64,000 nt of DNA from CBDFGS01 sp965247255 (GTDB lineage: Bacteria > Chloroflexota > Dehalococcoidia > Lucifugimonadales > CAUZJF01), in the NCBI GenBank assembly GCA_965247255.1, contig CBDFGS010000008.1, positions 248,001 through 312,000 of the forward strand, written 5' to 3'. The notes under the pieces are model-generated. The model made no database searches. It saw only the letters and a program-made list of their open reading frames with translations, and was not told the origin of the DNA. Made by a program: the position numbers and the translations under genes. This document shows, in pieces, positions 8,254 to 16,508 of the stretch. Positions within the stretch are counted from its first letter, which is position 1, and the number at the start of each line of letters is the position of its first letter.

Positions 8254-9543
8254 TCAATGGCGTCTGGGCCTCTTCGGGCCGAGACCCCCGCCACTTTCGC
8301 TTTCGACTGATGCCGGGTTCGTGGGCCGGGACTCTACTGCGGAATCATGGGGATCCTCTTGAATCCGCATCAGCGCAGGCCTGCGAGCAACGGAGTTGAC
8401 GACGATGCCGGCACCGCCCGCAGCGAGCATCGTGGGTACGCCGACGATGCTGCCGGCCGCGCCCATTACGAAGCCACCCAGCGCGGTGAACGAGATCGCC
8501 AGACTATGCACGCTGACTGCCCGCCCGCGGAGATTCGCCGGGGCTACGAGCTGTATTAGTGCTCCAAGCGTAAGGTCGTAGGCGTTCAGGAATGCCATGA
8601 CGGCCATAGCCAGCAAGATTGACAGGGGAAGCGAGCGGGACAGCGCGAAACCGATGAGGGCTATGCCGGCGCAAAACGCGTTGAAGAAGATGATCTTTGG
8701 CTTGTTTCCTAAGTCGCCTTTTGCGGCCAGTATAAGCATCGAGAAGACCGCTCCTATGCCGACACCGGCCTGCAGAAAGCCCATCCCCGCGCCGCCAACC
8801 CCGAGCACGTTCTTCGCCATGATGGGGATCATGACCAGGAAGACGAACCCCAGGGATTCCATAACTACGCTCATTGTGAACAGCGTGCGCAAGGGCCGGT
8901 TCCGCGCGGTGTATTGGACCCCCTCAACCGTCTGCCGCAGCAAGCCGATATCGGACCGGTCCACGTCGCCTCTAACACCGATCAGGGCAACAAATGGCAG
9001 GGCGACGACCAAGCTGACTCCCATGAACGCATAGGCTGCCCAGACGCCCGACCACTCGATCAGCGCGCCCGCGAATACCGCGCCAAAGATCATCATTGGG
9101 GCCGCCGAGATGCGCCAAAGCGAGACGCCGTTCACCAGTTGCCGTGGCCCGACCAGGTCGTAGATAAGGCGATTGTTGGCGGTGAACCGCACGGCCTGCA
9201 GGCACCCCATGACGAAGGCGGCGCCGATCGCCATCCACAGACCGGCGATCTCAAGCAAGGTCACGACGGCGAACGCCCAGACGAGGATCGCGCTCACCGC
9301 TCCTTCGATCAGCAGCACCGTCCTGCGCTGGAACCGGTCTGCGATCGCGCCGGCGAGCATCGAGAAGAGGAATTGCCCCATCCCTAGGAACAAGGCGTAT
9401 ATGCCCACCCAAAACTCGGAGTCGTCCGACAGTTCCAGCACCAGCCATCCGTGAACAGCGATGCGGACGGTCATATCGACCGAAGCGAAGATACTGTGGA
9501 CGAAAAAGACCCGAAACCCTGGCGCGTCGAAGGACTTTAGCAC
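8254..9543 (-). CDS. Major facilitator superfamily transporter (MFS_3/EntS-like)
   Basis: A 429-residue protein with about twelve hydrophobic segments. The loop after the second segment carries the MFS signature GAIADRFQRRTVLL, and the N-terminus (FRVFFVHSIFASVDMTVR) resembles EntS-type exporters, which use proton gradients to move siderophores or drugs outward. The C-terminal 40 residues are charged and soluble. It is transcribed towards the oxidoreductase and divergently from the sialidase-like gene. No neighbouring biosynthetic genes point to a substrate. Confidence 0.88.
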   Translation of the reverse strand: MLKSFDAPGFRVFFVHSIFASVDMTVRIAVHGWLVLELSDDSEFWVGIYALFLGMGQFLFSMLAGAIADRFQRRTVLLIEGAVSAILVWAFAVVTLLEIAGLWMAIGAAFVMGCLQAVRFTANNRLIYDLVGPRQLVNGVSLWRISAAPMMIFGAVFAGALIEWSGVWAAYAFMGVSLVVALPFVALIGVRGDVDRSDIGLLRQTVEGVQYTARNRPLRTLFTMSVVMESLGFVFLVMIPIMAKNVLGVGGAGMGFLQAGVGIGAVFSMLILAAKGDLGNKPKIIFFNAFCAGIALIGFALSRSLPLSILLAMAVMAFLNAYDLTLGALIQLVAPANLRGRAVSVHSLAISFTALGGFVMGAAGSIVGVPTMLAAGGAGIVVNSVARRPALMRIQEDPHDSAVESRPTNPASVESESGGGLGPKRPRRH

Positions 9544-9714
9544 TTTGGTGGGCCCATAGGGCCGCGTGACGAAGGCGTCTGTTTCACTATAGTTTCGAAC
9601 GAATCGCTGCCCCGGGGCCGGACATGACCCCAGGGCAGATCTATCTTCTATGATAGCAGGGAGAAACCATTAGGACCGCAGCGGTCAGTCTGTTACATGT
9701 ATAGGGAGGTATCG

Positions 9715-10806
9715 ATGCGACACAACGTAATCTTCAAGCGCGACGGGCACTACTCGGGAATGCCCAACTTAGCCATCCTCGCTGACGGCCGCCTGGCCGC
9801 TGGTGCTCGTGTGCAAACACATGGCTCCCATGAGCCCGTGGGCGACTGGAGAGCCTTCGTCTCCGAGGACGACGGAGCCACGTGGAACGAGACCGACGAC
9901 TCAACTATCCCGTACAACTGGCCCGGCACGACGCCCAGGGAGAAGATGGAGCGCGCGGAGATCGTGCAGCCGAATGGCGACTATGTTTGCGCCGGCGCGA
10001 AGGGGGCCGAGTACTGGCCGGCCGAGCGGAGGGCGGAGGCGGAGGACCGGGGCCTCAGGATACGGGAGCATCCCCCAGGCGCCGGCCTGATATCGGTGGG
10101 TGGTGACAAGCTGTTCGTTGCGCGGTCCAGCGACAAGGGCAAGACGTGGTCGAGGCGCGAGTGGGTGATGCCCGGAGCGGCACAGGTCAGCGGCAACCGG
10201 CCGCCAACGATCATGGAGGATGGGACCATCCTGATTCACATCTACACGACGGACGTGCGCGGCGACAGCCACAACCACATCTGGCGGTCGACGGACCACG
10301 GGGACACGTGGCGGCTACATCCCATGGGGACGCATCTGCTGAGCGTCGCGATCAACGAGACAGCGATGGTGGAGGTGACTCCAGGAACGATCCTCGCACA
10401 TCAGCGGGTGGAGAACATCCCGCAGTATCTCGTAGAGAGGTGGTCGTACGACGGAGGCGTGACCTGGACCGACCCCCTCCAGACGGACATCTGGGGCTAT
10501 CCCGCCCACCTCCTTAAGTTGCGCGACGGCCGCATCCTCTGCGCGTACGGCTACCGTCGCGAGCCGGGCGGGGTCCGGGCCGTACTGAGCGAAGACGGCG
10601 GAAAGACGTGGAACAAGGACAACACCGTCGTGCTCAGAGAGGACGGCGGCTATTCCACCGGCCTCAGGCCAGACTCTTCCGCGTGGAAAAGCGACGTGGG
10701 ATATCCGGTCTCGGTGCAGCTGGACGACGAAAGCATCCTGACCGCCTACTACATCACCGAGTCCGACAGGATCACGCACACCGCTGCGACTCGATGGCAG
10801 GCGTAG
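9715..10806 (+). CDS. Sialidase-like (BNR repeat) glycosidase
   Basis: A 363-residue six-bladed beta-propeller protein. Several Asp-box motifs of the form S-x-D-x-G-x-T-W are visible: SEDDGATWNE, SSDKGKTWSR, STDHGDTWRL, SYDGGVTWTD and SEDGGKTWNK. An early MPNLAILADGRLAAGARVQ strand matches the family's first blade. The ATG at 9715 follows AGGGAGG and is preferred to the frame start at 9697. No signal peptide is seen, so it is cytoplasmic or exported by an unusual route. It may release sialic acid or another terminal sugar, but many BNR proteins of environmental bacteria act on other glycans. It converges with the sulfatase downstream. Confidence 0.85.
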   Translation: MRHNVIFKRDGHYSGMPNLAILADGRLAAGARVQTHGSHEPVGDWRAFVSEDDGATWNETDDSTIPYNWPGTTPREKMERAEIVQPNGDYVCAGAKGAEYWPAERRAEAEDRGLRIREHPPGAGLISVGGDKLFVARSSDKGKTWSRREWVMPGAAQVSGNRPPTIMEDGTILIHIYTTDVRGDSHNHIWRSTDHGDTWRLHPMGTHLLSVAINETAMVEVTPGTILAHQRVENIPQYLVERWSYDGGVTWTDPLQTDIWGYPAHLLKLRDGRILCAYGYRREPGGVRAVLSEDGGKTWNKDNTVVLREDGGYSTGLRPDSSAWKSDVGYPVSVQLDDESILTAYYITESDRITHTAATRWQA

Positions 10807-10840
10807 CGTGACGGTGGCCCGCGGCGCGCCCCTTGGGGAG

Positions 10841-10975
10841 CTAGCGTAGCTCGATGTGCTCGACGCCTTCCGGTACGGGGAGCGTGTCATGCAAACTGGG
10901 CTGGACCACTCTACCCCACTGCGAGACCAGCTTCATGTCCCTCTCCAGCGCTTCGCATTCACGTAGGACCCGGTC
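10841..10975 (-). pseudogene. Displaced C-terminal tail of the sulfatase (after a frameshift)
   Basis: Read in the frame next to that of the upstream sulfatase, this stretch encodes DRVLRECEALERDMKLVSQW and ends at a stop codon at 10841. It looks like the natural end of a sulfatase. The run of five G on the plus strand at 10976-10980 is where the frames part: with one base fewer the sulfatase reads through from LLIGWDP directly into DRVLREC. Confidence 0.65.
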
Positions 10976-12317
10976 GGGGGTCCCAGCCGATGAGTAGCCT
11001 GCCCAGCAAGTCGTCGCGCACATTTTCATAGGAAGGGTTGCTGCCGAGGTCGTTTAGCTCGCGCGGGTCTTCCTCCAGGTTGAATAGAACAGGGGCCGAG
11101 CCGTCGACGTACCTGTATAACTTCCACGGCCCCCGCCGAATCATGCGCGTCGGCACGCGCTCTTGGGGCGACATAAGCTCGCTGAAGGTCTCGTTGGGCC
11201 GGCGTTCGTCGTTCTGCCCACGCAGCTCAGTCCAGAGCGAGTGCCCGTCGACCTCGTGCAATGGGTCCAGTCCGGCCATCTCGATGATGGTGGGGCCAAG
11301 GTCGATGGTGTTGCAGATTACCGGATTCCTGACGCCGGATGGCACCACGCCGGGGAGGCGCGCGATGAGCGGAACGCCCACCGACTCCTCGTAGTAGTTG
11401 GCCTTCCACCAGCAGCCATGCTCGCCGGCGCTCTCGCCGTGATCGGTCGTGTAGACCACGAGAGTGTTCTCGCTCAGACCGGTATCTTCCAGCACCTGAA
11501 GAACGTTACCCAGTAGTCTGTCGACCAGCTCGCACATTCCGTAGTAGGCTGCCCTCGCTACTCGGACCTGATGTTCGGTAAGGGGCCTATCTATGTTCCG
11601 AAGCTGTTTGAACCTCTTGATCGGACCAGGCTCTCGCTCGAGCTCATCCGGTGTGGGCTGGGGGACGTCGACGCGCTCGTAGTAGTAGTCGAATAGCTCT
11701 TTGGGCGCGATGAAGGGACAGTGGGGGTTCAAGATTCCCGCCACCGCGGCGAATGGCCGGCCATCGCCGCCCTGGGCCTTCTCCCTGAGATACTCGATGA
11801 GGCTGCTCTCGACCATCTCATCGGACACCTGGTAGTTTGTCTTGCCCACACCGGCCATCTCCACAGAAGTCCGGTGCTGGTCGGATGTGGCCTTGGGAAT
11901 TAGATCGAATAGCGGCGCACCCGGGATGTCGGCGCCGGGGTGAAGGGCAAGAAACTCCCCGATGGGCCGCCGCTCGAAGCCGTGCCGCTGGTCGGGCCCG
12001 ACGAAGTGCATGCGCCCGATCAGCGCGGTCTCATAGCCGCCGGCGCCCATGACGTGCGCCCAGGTAGGGATGTCCGAGCCGAGCACGTGGTTGTTATTCC
12101 ACACGCGATTGGCGGTTGGACGGCGTGCCGTCATGAACGAGGACCGCGCGGGCACGCACAACGGCGACGGGGTGTATGCGTTCTCGAATAGCATCCCCTC
12201 GGCCGCCAGCCGGTCCATGTTGGGCGTCCGCACCAAATCGTCGCCGTAGCATCCGACCTGGCGCTTGCTGTGCTGGTCCGACATCAGCATCAAGAGGTTG
12301 ATGTTATTCTCAGGCAC
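10959..12317 (-). CDS. Sulfatase (formylglycine-dependent), C-terminus frameshifted
   Basis: The N-terminus INLLMLMSDQH holds the metal-binding Asp, and the sulfatase signature C-V-P-A-R at 54-58 holds the Cys that is converted to formylglycine. Further family segments are TTDHGESAGEHG and KLYRYV. The protein should remove sulfate esters from a small or polymeric substrate. It begins with GTG at 12317 behind AGGGA. As written it has 452 residues and ends in an atypical GWDPRPGPT; a single-base difference in a homopolymer at 10976-10980 would restore about 45 more residues. No signal peptide is evident. Maturation would need a formylglycine-generating enzyme or anaerobic maturase encoded elsewhere. 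Confidence 0.9.
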   Translation of the reverse strand: MPENNINLLMLMSDQHSKRQVGCYGDDLVRTPNMDRLAAEGMLFENAYTPSPLCVPARSSFMTARRPTANRVWNNNHVLGSDIPTWAHVMGAGGYETALIGRMHFVGPDQRHGFERRPIGEFLALHPGADIPGAPLFDLIPKATSDQHRTSVEMAGVGKTNYQVSDEMVESSLIEYLREKAQGGDGRPFAAVAGILNPHCPFIAPKELFDYYYERVDVPQPTPDELEREPGPIKRFKQLRNIDRPLTEHQVRVARAAYYGMCELVDRLLGNVLQVLEDTGLSENTLVVYTTDHGESAGEHGCWWKANYYEESVGVPLIARLPGVVPSGVRNPVICNTIDLGPTIIEMAGLDPLHEVDGHSLWTELRGQNDERRPNETFSELMSPQERVPTRMIRRGPWKLYRYVDGSAPVLFNLEEDPRELNDLGSNPSYENVRDDLLGRLLIGWDPRPGPT

Positions 12318-12584
12318 TTTTGCATCCCTGTCCTATTTTCCGTGAGGCGGAACGGCGCCTGGGCGCATCGCCCACACGGCCCCTCTTGCTGAATCTCGGC
12401 AGGCGCGTTATGAACTAGGCCGACGAGTGATCCTATAGGCCATCGATGCGCCTACGCGGGAGGCCTGCGGCTGAGACTATCACGTCGCGCTCATCGACGC
12501 AGTTGTACACCTCCCCCTAGGGCTACCTGCTGTTGGTCCAGAAAGGAGTGTGGTATTTAGTGTCTCGGCGGCGAGTATCCCCAT

Positions 12585-12613
12585 TTGACAACTGACTGAG
12601 CGTCAGTCATACT
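12585..12613 (+). promoter_or_regulatory. Probable tetR promoter with embedded operator
   Basis: TTGACA at 12585-12590 and CATACT at 12608-12613 are 17 bases apart, the standard spacing for a sigma-70 type promoter. The palindrome TGACTGAGCGTCAGTCA at 12593-12609 fills the spacer. This is a classic layout for TetR autorepression. Confidence 0.75.
12593..12609. promoter_or_regulatory. TetR operator, copy 1
   Basis: A perfect palindrome, TGACTGA-GCG-TCAGTCA, with 7-base arms. It recurs at 13272, 16275 and 16393 with the centre GGG in place of GCG. Arm length and symmetry suit a TetR-family dimer, and the regulator gene lies immediately downstream. Confidence 0.78.
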
Positions 12614-12644
12614 CAAAGATGCATCACGTGGACGAGGTGAGGCA

Positions 12645-13253
12645 GTGCCGGCGACGAAGCCAAGAAGAACTGAGAGCGAAGGGGTGCGAAGGGCACAGCT
12701 ACTCAGAGCAGCTCGAAAGGTATTTCGTACGAGGGGATACGAAGGAGCGACTGTCTCTGAGATCGTGCGTGAGGCAGGGGTGGCCCAAGGGACCTTCTAT
12801 CTCTACTTCCCGTCGAAGAGGGACGCCGCCGTGTCCCTGCGCGACGGAGTGATGGAGACGATGGCCAAGACCGTGGCAACCGCTGTGAAATCGGGCACGT
12901 CCTTTGAGGACCGGCTCGAGACTGTGATCGCAGTAACCTTCCGGGTAGCCCGGCAGAACGCTGACCTCTTCAGGCTCGCGTTCATTGGAGCTGACGAGAC
13001 ACACCCGGAGATGCACAGCGAGTCCCTGGAGCACGCCTCATTCCTGAATACCGTTGTGAATCTGTTCAGGGGCGCGGATGACGCCGGTGAGTTGGGGGCG
13101 ATGGACCCGGAGATCGCGGCGAGGCTGGCGATAGGTCTTTTGCAACATGCGGTGATCGAGGCTTTCGTTCTTGGTCACGGTGAACAATCGGACCGGCTTG
13201 AGCAGGGAGTTTCCGCACTCCTCTTAAATGGGCTAAAACGGAGACCTGACTAG
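12645..13253 (+). CDS. TetR-family transcriptional regulator
   Basis: A 202-residue protein with an N-terminal helix-turn-helix (about residues 18-65: LLRAARKVFRTRGYEGATVS and then VAQGTFYLYFPSKRDA), the standard TetR pattern, followed by a helical ligand-binding domain. It starts with GTG at 12645 behind GAGGTGAG. The operator palindromes upstream and downstream and the drug-efflux-type MFS gene at 16509 suggest that it represses itself and the transporter until a toxic ligand binds. The ligand is unknown. A decayed second copy of its 3' half lies at 15961-16260. Confidence 0.92.
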   Translation: MPATKPRRTESEGVRRAQLLRAARKVFRTRGYEGATVSEIVREAGVAQGTFYLYFPSKRDAAVSLRDGVMETMAKTVATAVKSGTSFEDRLETVIAVTFRVARQNADLFRLAFIGADETHPEMHSESLEHASFLNTVVNLFRGADDAGELGAMDPEIAARLAIGLLQHAVIEAFVLGHGEQSDRLEQGVSALLLNGLKRRPD

Positions 13254-13271
13254 GGTTTTTTTGCATCAGAG

Positions 13272-13288
13272 TGACTGAGGGTCAGTCA
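13272..13288. promoter_or_regulatory. TetR operator, copy 2
   Basis: TGACTGAGGGTCAGTCA, about 20 bases after the regulator's stop codon and followed by TACTTATGG as in copy 3. It now faces an IS insertion at 13381, so whatever it once controlled has been displaced. Confidence 0.72.
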
Positions 13289-13380
13289 TACTTATGGGGG
13301 ATGAAGGGGTCAGTCTTTTGGTCATGGCAAGATCATCAACCCTACCGATTACAAAAGCGAGGGCGTGAGCTATGGTTTAA

Positions 13381-15096
13381 CCCGAATCCACCGAAGGACA
13401 CCGATGGACGGCGTGAGGAAAGCGGAAGGGGGGGTGAGGGAGCTACAGGGGAAATAGCCTGGGTTCCATTTGGGGTAGGGAGGTCGGCGGACGGTCTTCA
13501 TCGCCGCACAGGGGCCCCTATGGCCGTCTGCGGGAGCTGCGATGCGGGGGATGGCGAGAGAATACGCAGCAGGGAACTCTCTCGGACCGGGCTGGCGCGA
13601 GTCTGCGGGGATCTTCGGTTGTCCGGTGGGTGGGTCGCCGACGGTGCCGTCAGGCCGGGAGTGGAATGGCTCGCAGCCGGGCCAAGGCGCGGCTGAACTT
13701 CTCAGCCCAAGGCCAGCGATCCGGAAGATGCAGGGTCAACCGGCGTGCCGAGCGGGTGAGCCGTCCGGCTAGGGAGAAGAACCGCCGCCGGAGGGTCTTG
13801 GTGGTGGCTATCCGCTCTCCCAGACCGATCCGCGCCGTCCAGCGGGCCAGGTTGTGGGCCATCGTCTGGACGGCCAGCCAGGCGCCGTTGGCGGCGAAGC
13901 GGCCCGAGGGGAGATGGTTCAGCCCGACGCCGTACTTGAGGTCGCGTATGGCATTCTCGATCTCGGCGTGGCGGCGATGGTCAGCCTCCAGTTCGAGCAA
14001 CTCCCCGTCCCGGTCGGTGATGAAGCCGTGATAACTGTATTTGGCGAAGAGGGCCAGTTGGGAACCGGGCGTCGGCTTCACCCGCCGGACGATGAGCCGT
14101 ACCGGCGCGGCGTCTGCCTCGGCCTGGAAGGGGGTGCAGGTGATCTCGGCCACATCGGCGGCACCGTCCATCCAGTAAGGAATCGGCGTCCAGGCATCTT
14201 CGGGTATCGCCTCGATGAGATTGTGCAGGCTTTTGTGCTGGCGGATGGTGATGGAGTAGCGGACATTGATCCGGCGGCAGACGGCGACCACGGCGTGGGT
14301 ATAGAAGCCGCTGTCGGCACGCATGGTGAGCTGCCCGCTGGCCCCGCCGTAGCGAACCCGGCTCACCGTTTCACGCAGGAAGTGGGCGGCGCCGCGAGCG
14401 GTGTTGGCCCGGCCCTCGCGCAGCCGGGCCATCAGCACGTCGCCTGTGCCGGCGGCGACGGCCAACAGCGGGTGATAGCCCCGCTTGCCGGTATAGCCGT
14501 GGTGGCGTGCGCCCTCCTTGGCCAGTCCGTAGGTCTCGCAGATGGTGGAGTCCAGGTCAATGGTCAGGGGCCCGTCGCCGGGTCCCGCCCCGGCCTGCCA
14601 AGCCCGGGCCAGCAACTCGCGGCTCACCCGGTCGAGTTGACGGACGTGGCCCCACCGGAAGCTGCGCAGGAAGGTGCCCAGGGTGGATGGCGCCTTCACC
14701 GTGCCGCCCAGGGTGCTGGCCGTCCCCCCGGTGCGCAACACATCGGCGTCGTCAATGCAGTCGCCCCCAGCCAGCGCAGACGCCACCAGCGTCATCATCT
14801 TGTCGCTCGTGTTCGCCCGCCCCGGGGCATCGCCCAGGTCGAGGCGCTGCCGGACGAGTTCGGGCAGGCCGAGGTGCCGCGCCAGGGTGGCCGGAAGGAG
14901 CAGCCCGGCATTGGCCACCAAGCGGCGGTCGTCGAAGGTGATTTGGATTCGGTCGGGGTGGTTGCGTGGCAGCATCTATTGGGTGCTCCTTTTCCAGGGT
15001 CTGTTTTTTGCTACAAAACCATTATCCCAGAAGCACAGGAGCACCTTCTTGCTGCTTCAGGACGCTAACCCGACGCCCTCCTTCGGTGGATTCGGG
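13381..15096 (-). mobile_element. IS1380-family-like element, copy 1 (divergent)
   Basis: A 1716-bp element with inverted ends CCCGAATCCACCGAAGGA and the matching reverse at 15079-15096. It is flanked on both sides by TTTAA (13376-13380 and 15097-15101), a 5-bp target duplication. This copy differs from the four others at many positions and is 12 bp longer. It carries one transposase gene. Confidence 0.92.
13650..14975 (-). CDS. IS1380-family-like transposase (copy 1)
   Basis: A 441-residue DDE transposase. The acidic triad is visible in TIDLDSTICETYG, TMRADSGFYTH and HAEIENAIRDLKYG, in the order and spacing of the IS1380 family. It differs from the copies further on at many scattered residues (for example MLPRNHPDRIQI against MLPQNKPDRIRI), so it is an older or separately acquired relative. 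Intact and apparently functional. It reads from the right end of the element leftwards. Confidence 0.92.
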   Translation of the reverse strand: MLPRNHPDRIQITFDDRRLVANAGLLLPATLARHLGLPELVRQRLDLGDAPGRANTSDKMMTLVASALAGGDCIDDADVLRTGGTASTLGGTVKAPSTLGTFLRSFRWGHVRQLDRVSRELLARAWQAGAGPGDGPLTIDLDSTICETYGLAKEGARHHGYTGKRGYHPLLAVAAGTGDVLMARLREGRANTARGAAHFLRETVSRVRYGGASGQLTMRADSGFYTHAVVAVCRRINVRYSITIRQHKSLHNLIEAIPEDAWTPIPYWMDGAADVAEITCTPFQAEADAAPVRLIVRRVKPTPGSQLALFAKYSYHGFITDRDGELLELEADHRRHAEIENAIRDLKYGVGLNHLPSGRFAANGAWLAVQTMAHNLARWTARIGLGERIATTKTLRRRFFSLAGRLTRSARRLTLHLPDRWPWAEKFSRALARLRAIPLPA

Positions 15097-15131
15097 TTTA
15101 AGAAGAATTCCAGCTAGAAGAAAGGTCGGAG

Positions 15132-15941
15132 ATGAAGGAAGCATCGACTGTTAGTCAGGAGGACACGAGTACTGAACCAATTCGGGACAAAGAGGACCTC
15201 CTTGGCAGCTACGTGGAGGCTCTATTCGACGGCTCTCGTGTGATGATGCACGTGGTGGACAGGGATTTCAATATAGTCAAAGTTAACCGGCGTTGGCTTC
15301 AAGTCATGGGGTACGACGAGGGAGAGGTGTTGGGGCACAGACCGACTGAGTTCCTGACGGAGGAGTCCCGCCGCCTGGTCGGTTCGGATATCTTACCCGT
15401 CTTCATTCGCGTCGGATCGGACCATGGCGTCGCGGTGGATTTGACAACTAAGAATGGCCGCGCCCTTAACTATCTGTTGGACGCCGAGGCCAGTTTCGAC
15501 ACCACGGGGATCGTACATGGATTTGCGGCCATATACGACCCTCATAACCCTGCTGAGCGGGCGGCAGCGTCCTCAACTATGGCGGTTCTCCGCCAGCTTA
15601 TACTCATGCAGAGTCAGGTTGAAAACGGTATGGACCAGGAGATCAGCCAATTCGACTTAGCCGATACTCGGCTGGTGGAAGTGTGTAGGTCTGAAGTACA
15701 TTCGGAGCAACCCGGTGTGAGAGATGACGCGCGTCTTAGCACCAGGGAGCTGGAAGTACTGCTAGCCGTAGCGACAGGAGCACGCAACAAGGAGATAGCT
15801 CAACAATTGCACGTGGGGGCCCGCACCGTCAAATTTCACATCGAGAACATTTATCAGAAGCTGGGCGTACACAGCCGGACTCATGCGGTGCGAGTCGCGA
15901 CTGAGCGTAGGCTGCTGAATAACCAGACTACCCTAGGGTAG
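15132..15941 (+). CDS. PAS-domain LuxR-type transcriptional regulator
   Basis: Residues 28-145 form a PAS domain (DGSRVMMHVVDRDFNIVKVN, then WLQVMGYDEGEVLGHRPTEF), a fold that senses small ligands, light or redox state. Residues 203-262 form a LuxR/GerE helix-turn-helix (LSTRELEVLLAVATGARNKE, then GARTVKFHIENIYQKLGVHS). There is no receiver domain, so it is a one-component regulator of 269 residues. AAAGGTCGGAG precedes the ATG. It sits between the IS and the decayed tetR copy; whether it regulates the downstream efflux pump is unknown. Confidence 0.9.
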   Translation: MKEASTVSQEDTSTEPIRDKEDLLGSYVEALFDGSRVMMHVVDRDFNIVKVNRRWLQVMGYDEGEVLGHRPTEFLTEESRRLVGSDILPVFIRVGSDHGVAVDLTTKNGRALNYLLDAEASFDTTGIVHGFAAIYDPHNPAERAAASSTMAVLRQLILMQSQVENGMDQEISQFDLADTRLVEVCRSEVHSEQPGVRDDARLSTRELEVLLAVATGARNKEIAQQLHVGARTVKFHIENIYQKLGVHSRTHAVRVATERRLLNNQTTLG

Positions 15942-15960
15942 GACAACCGGTCAAAAGGCC

Positions 15961-16260
15961 AGGCAGAACGCCGACCTTCTTCAAGCTGGCGTTCATTGCG
16001 GCTGGCGACGCGCACCCCGAGTTGCACAGCGAGTCCCCGGAGCACGCCTCATTCCTGAAAATCCTCGTGAATCTATAGAGGGGCACGGACGACGCGGGCG
16101 AGATGGAGGCGATGGACCAGAGATCGCGGCGCGGCTGGTGATTGGTCTGTTGCAACACGCGGTGAGGCCTTCCGTCTCGGTCACGGTGAACAGTCGACCG
16201 GCTTGAGCAAGGAGTTTCCGCACTGCTCTTAAATGGGCTAAGACGAAGAACCGATTAGAG
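15961..16260 (+). pseudogene. Decayed duplicate of the TetR gene, 3' half
   Basis: This stretch is closely similar to 12951-13255 (for example GCAGAACGCTGACCTC against GCAGAACGCCGACCTTC, and the matching end CTCTTAAATGGGCTAA) but carries an in-frame stop, small deletions and frameshifts, so no protein can be made. The similarity continues past the stop into the operator and about 70 bases beyond. Confidence 0.85.
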
Positions 16261-16274
16261 TTTTTGCATTATAC

Positions 16275-16291
16275 TGACTGAGGGTCAGTCA
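16275..16291. promoter_or_regulatory. TetR operator, copy 3
   Basis: TGACTGAGGGTCAGTCA followed by TACTTATGG, the duplicated counterpart of the site at 13272. It lies upstream of the MFS gene and may contribute to its repression together with copy 4. Confidence 0.72.
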
Positions 16292-16392
16292 TACTTATGG
16301 AGGATAGAGAGGTCAGTCTTCTGGCCATGGCAAAATCATCAACCCTACCGATTACAAAGAGCCGGCAAAGAGTCTACTATTTTGCGATGCAA

Positions 16393-16409
16393 TGACTGAG
16401 GGTCAGTCA
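16393..16409. promoter_or_regulatory. TetR operator, copy 4
   Basis: TGACTGAGGGTCAGTCA about 100 bases before the chosen start of the MFS gene and 118 bases after operator copy 3 (start to start). Being next to the efflux gene, it is the best candidate for ligand-controlled repression of that gene. It also argues against translation starting at 16392, inside the operator. Confidence 0.75.
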
Positions 16410-16508
16410 TACGGCCAGATGAAATCACCGAGGAAGGACAGTCAGATGAGAACAGCAGCGGGAAACGAACCTAGGCTAAACAATCAGGAGCATCGCAAGG
16501 AGGCAATC

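Noticed and set aside
13854..15068. Open frame of 404 codons on the plus strand opposite the transposase, and similar 389-codon frames opposite the other IS copies
   Set aside because: They mirror the transposase frame in high-GC DNA, have no recognisable domains and no ribosome binding site. Their conservation is explained by the conservation of the IS.
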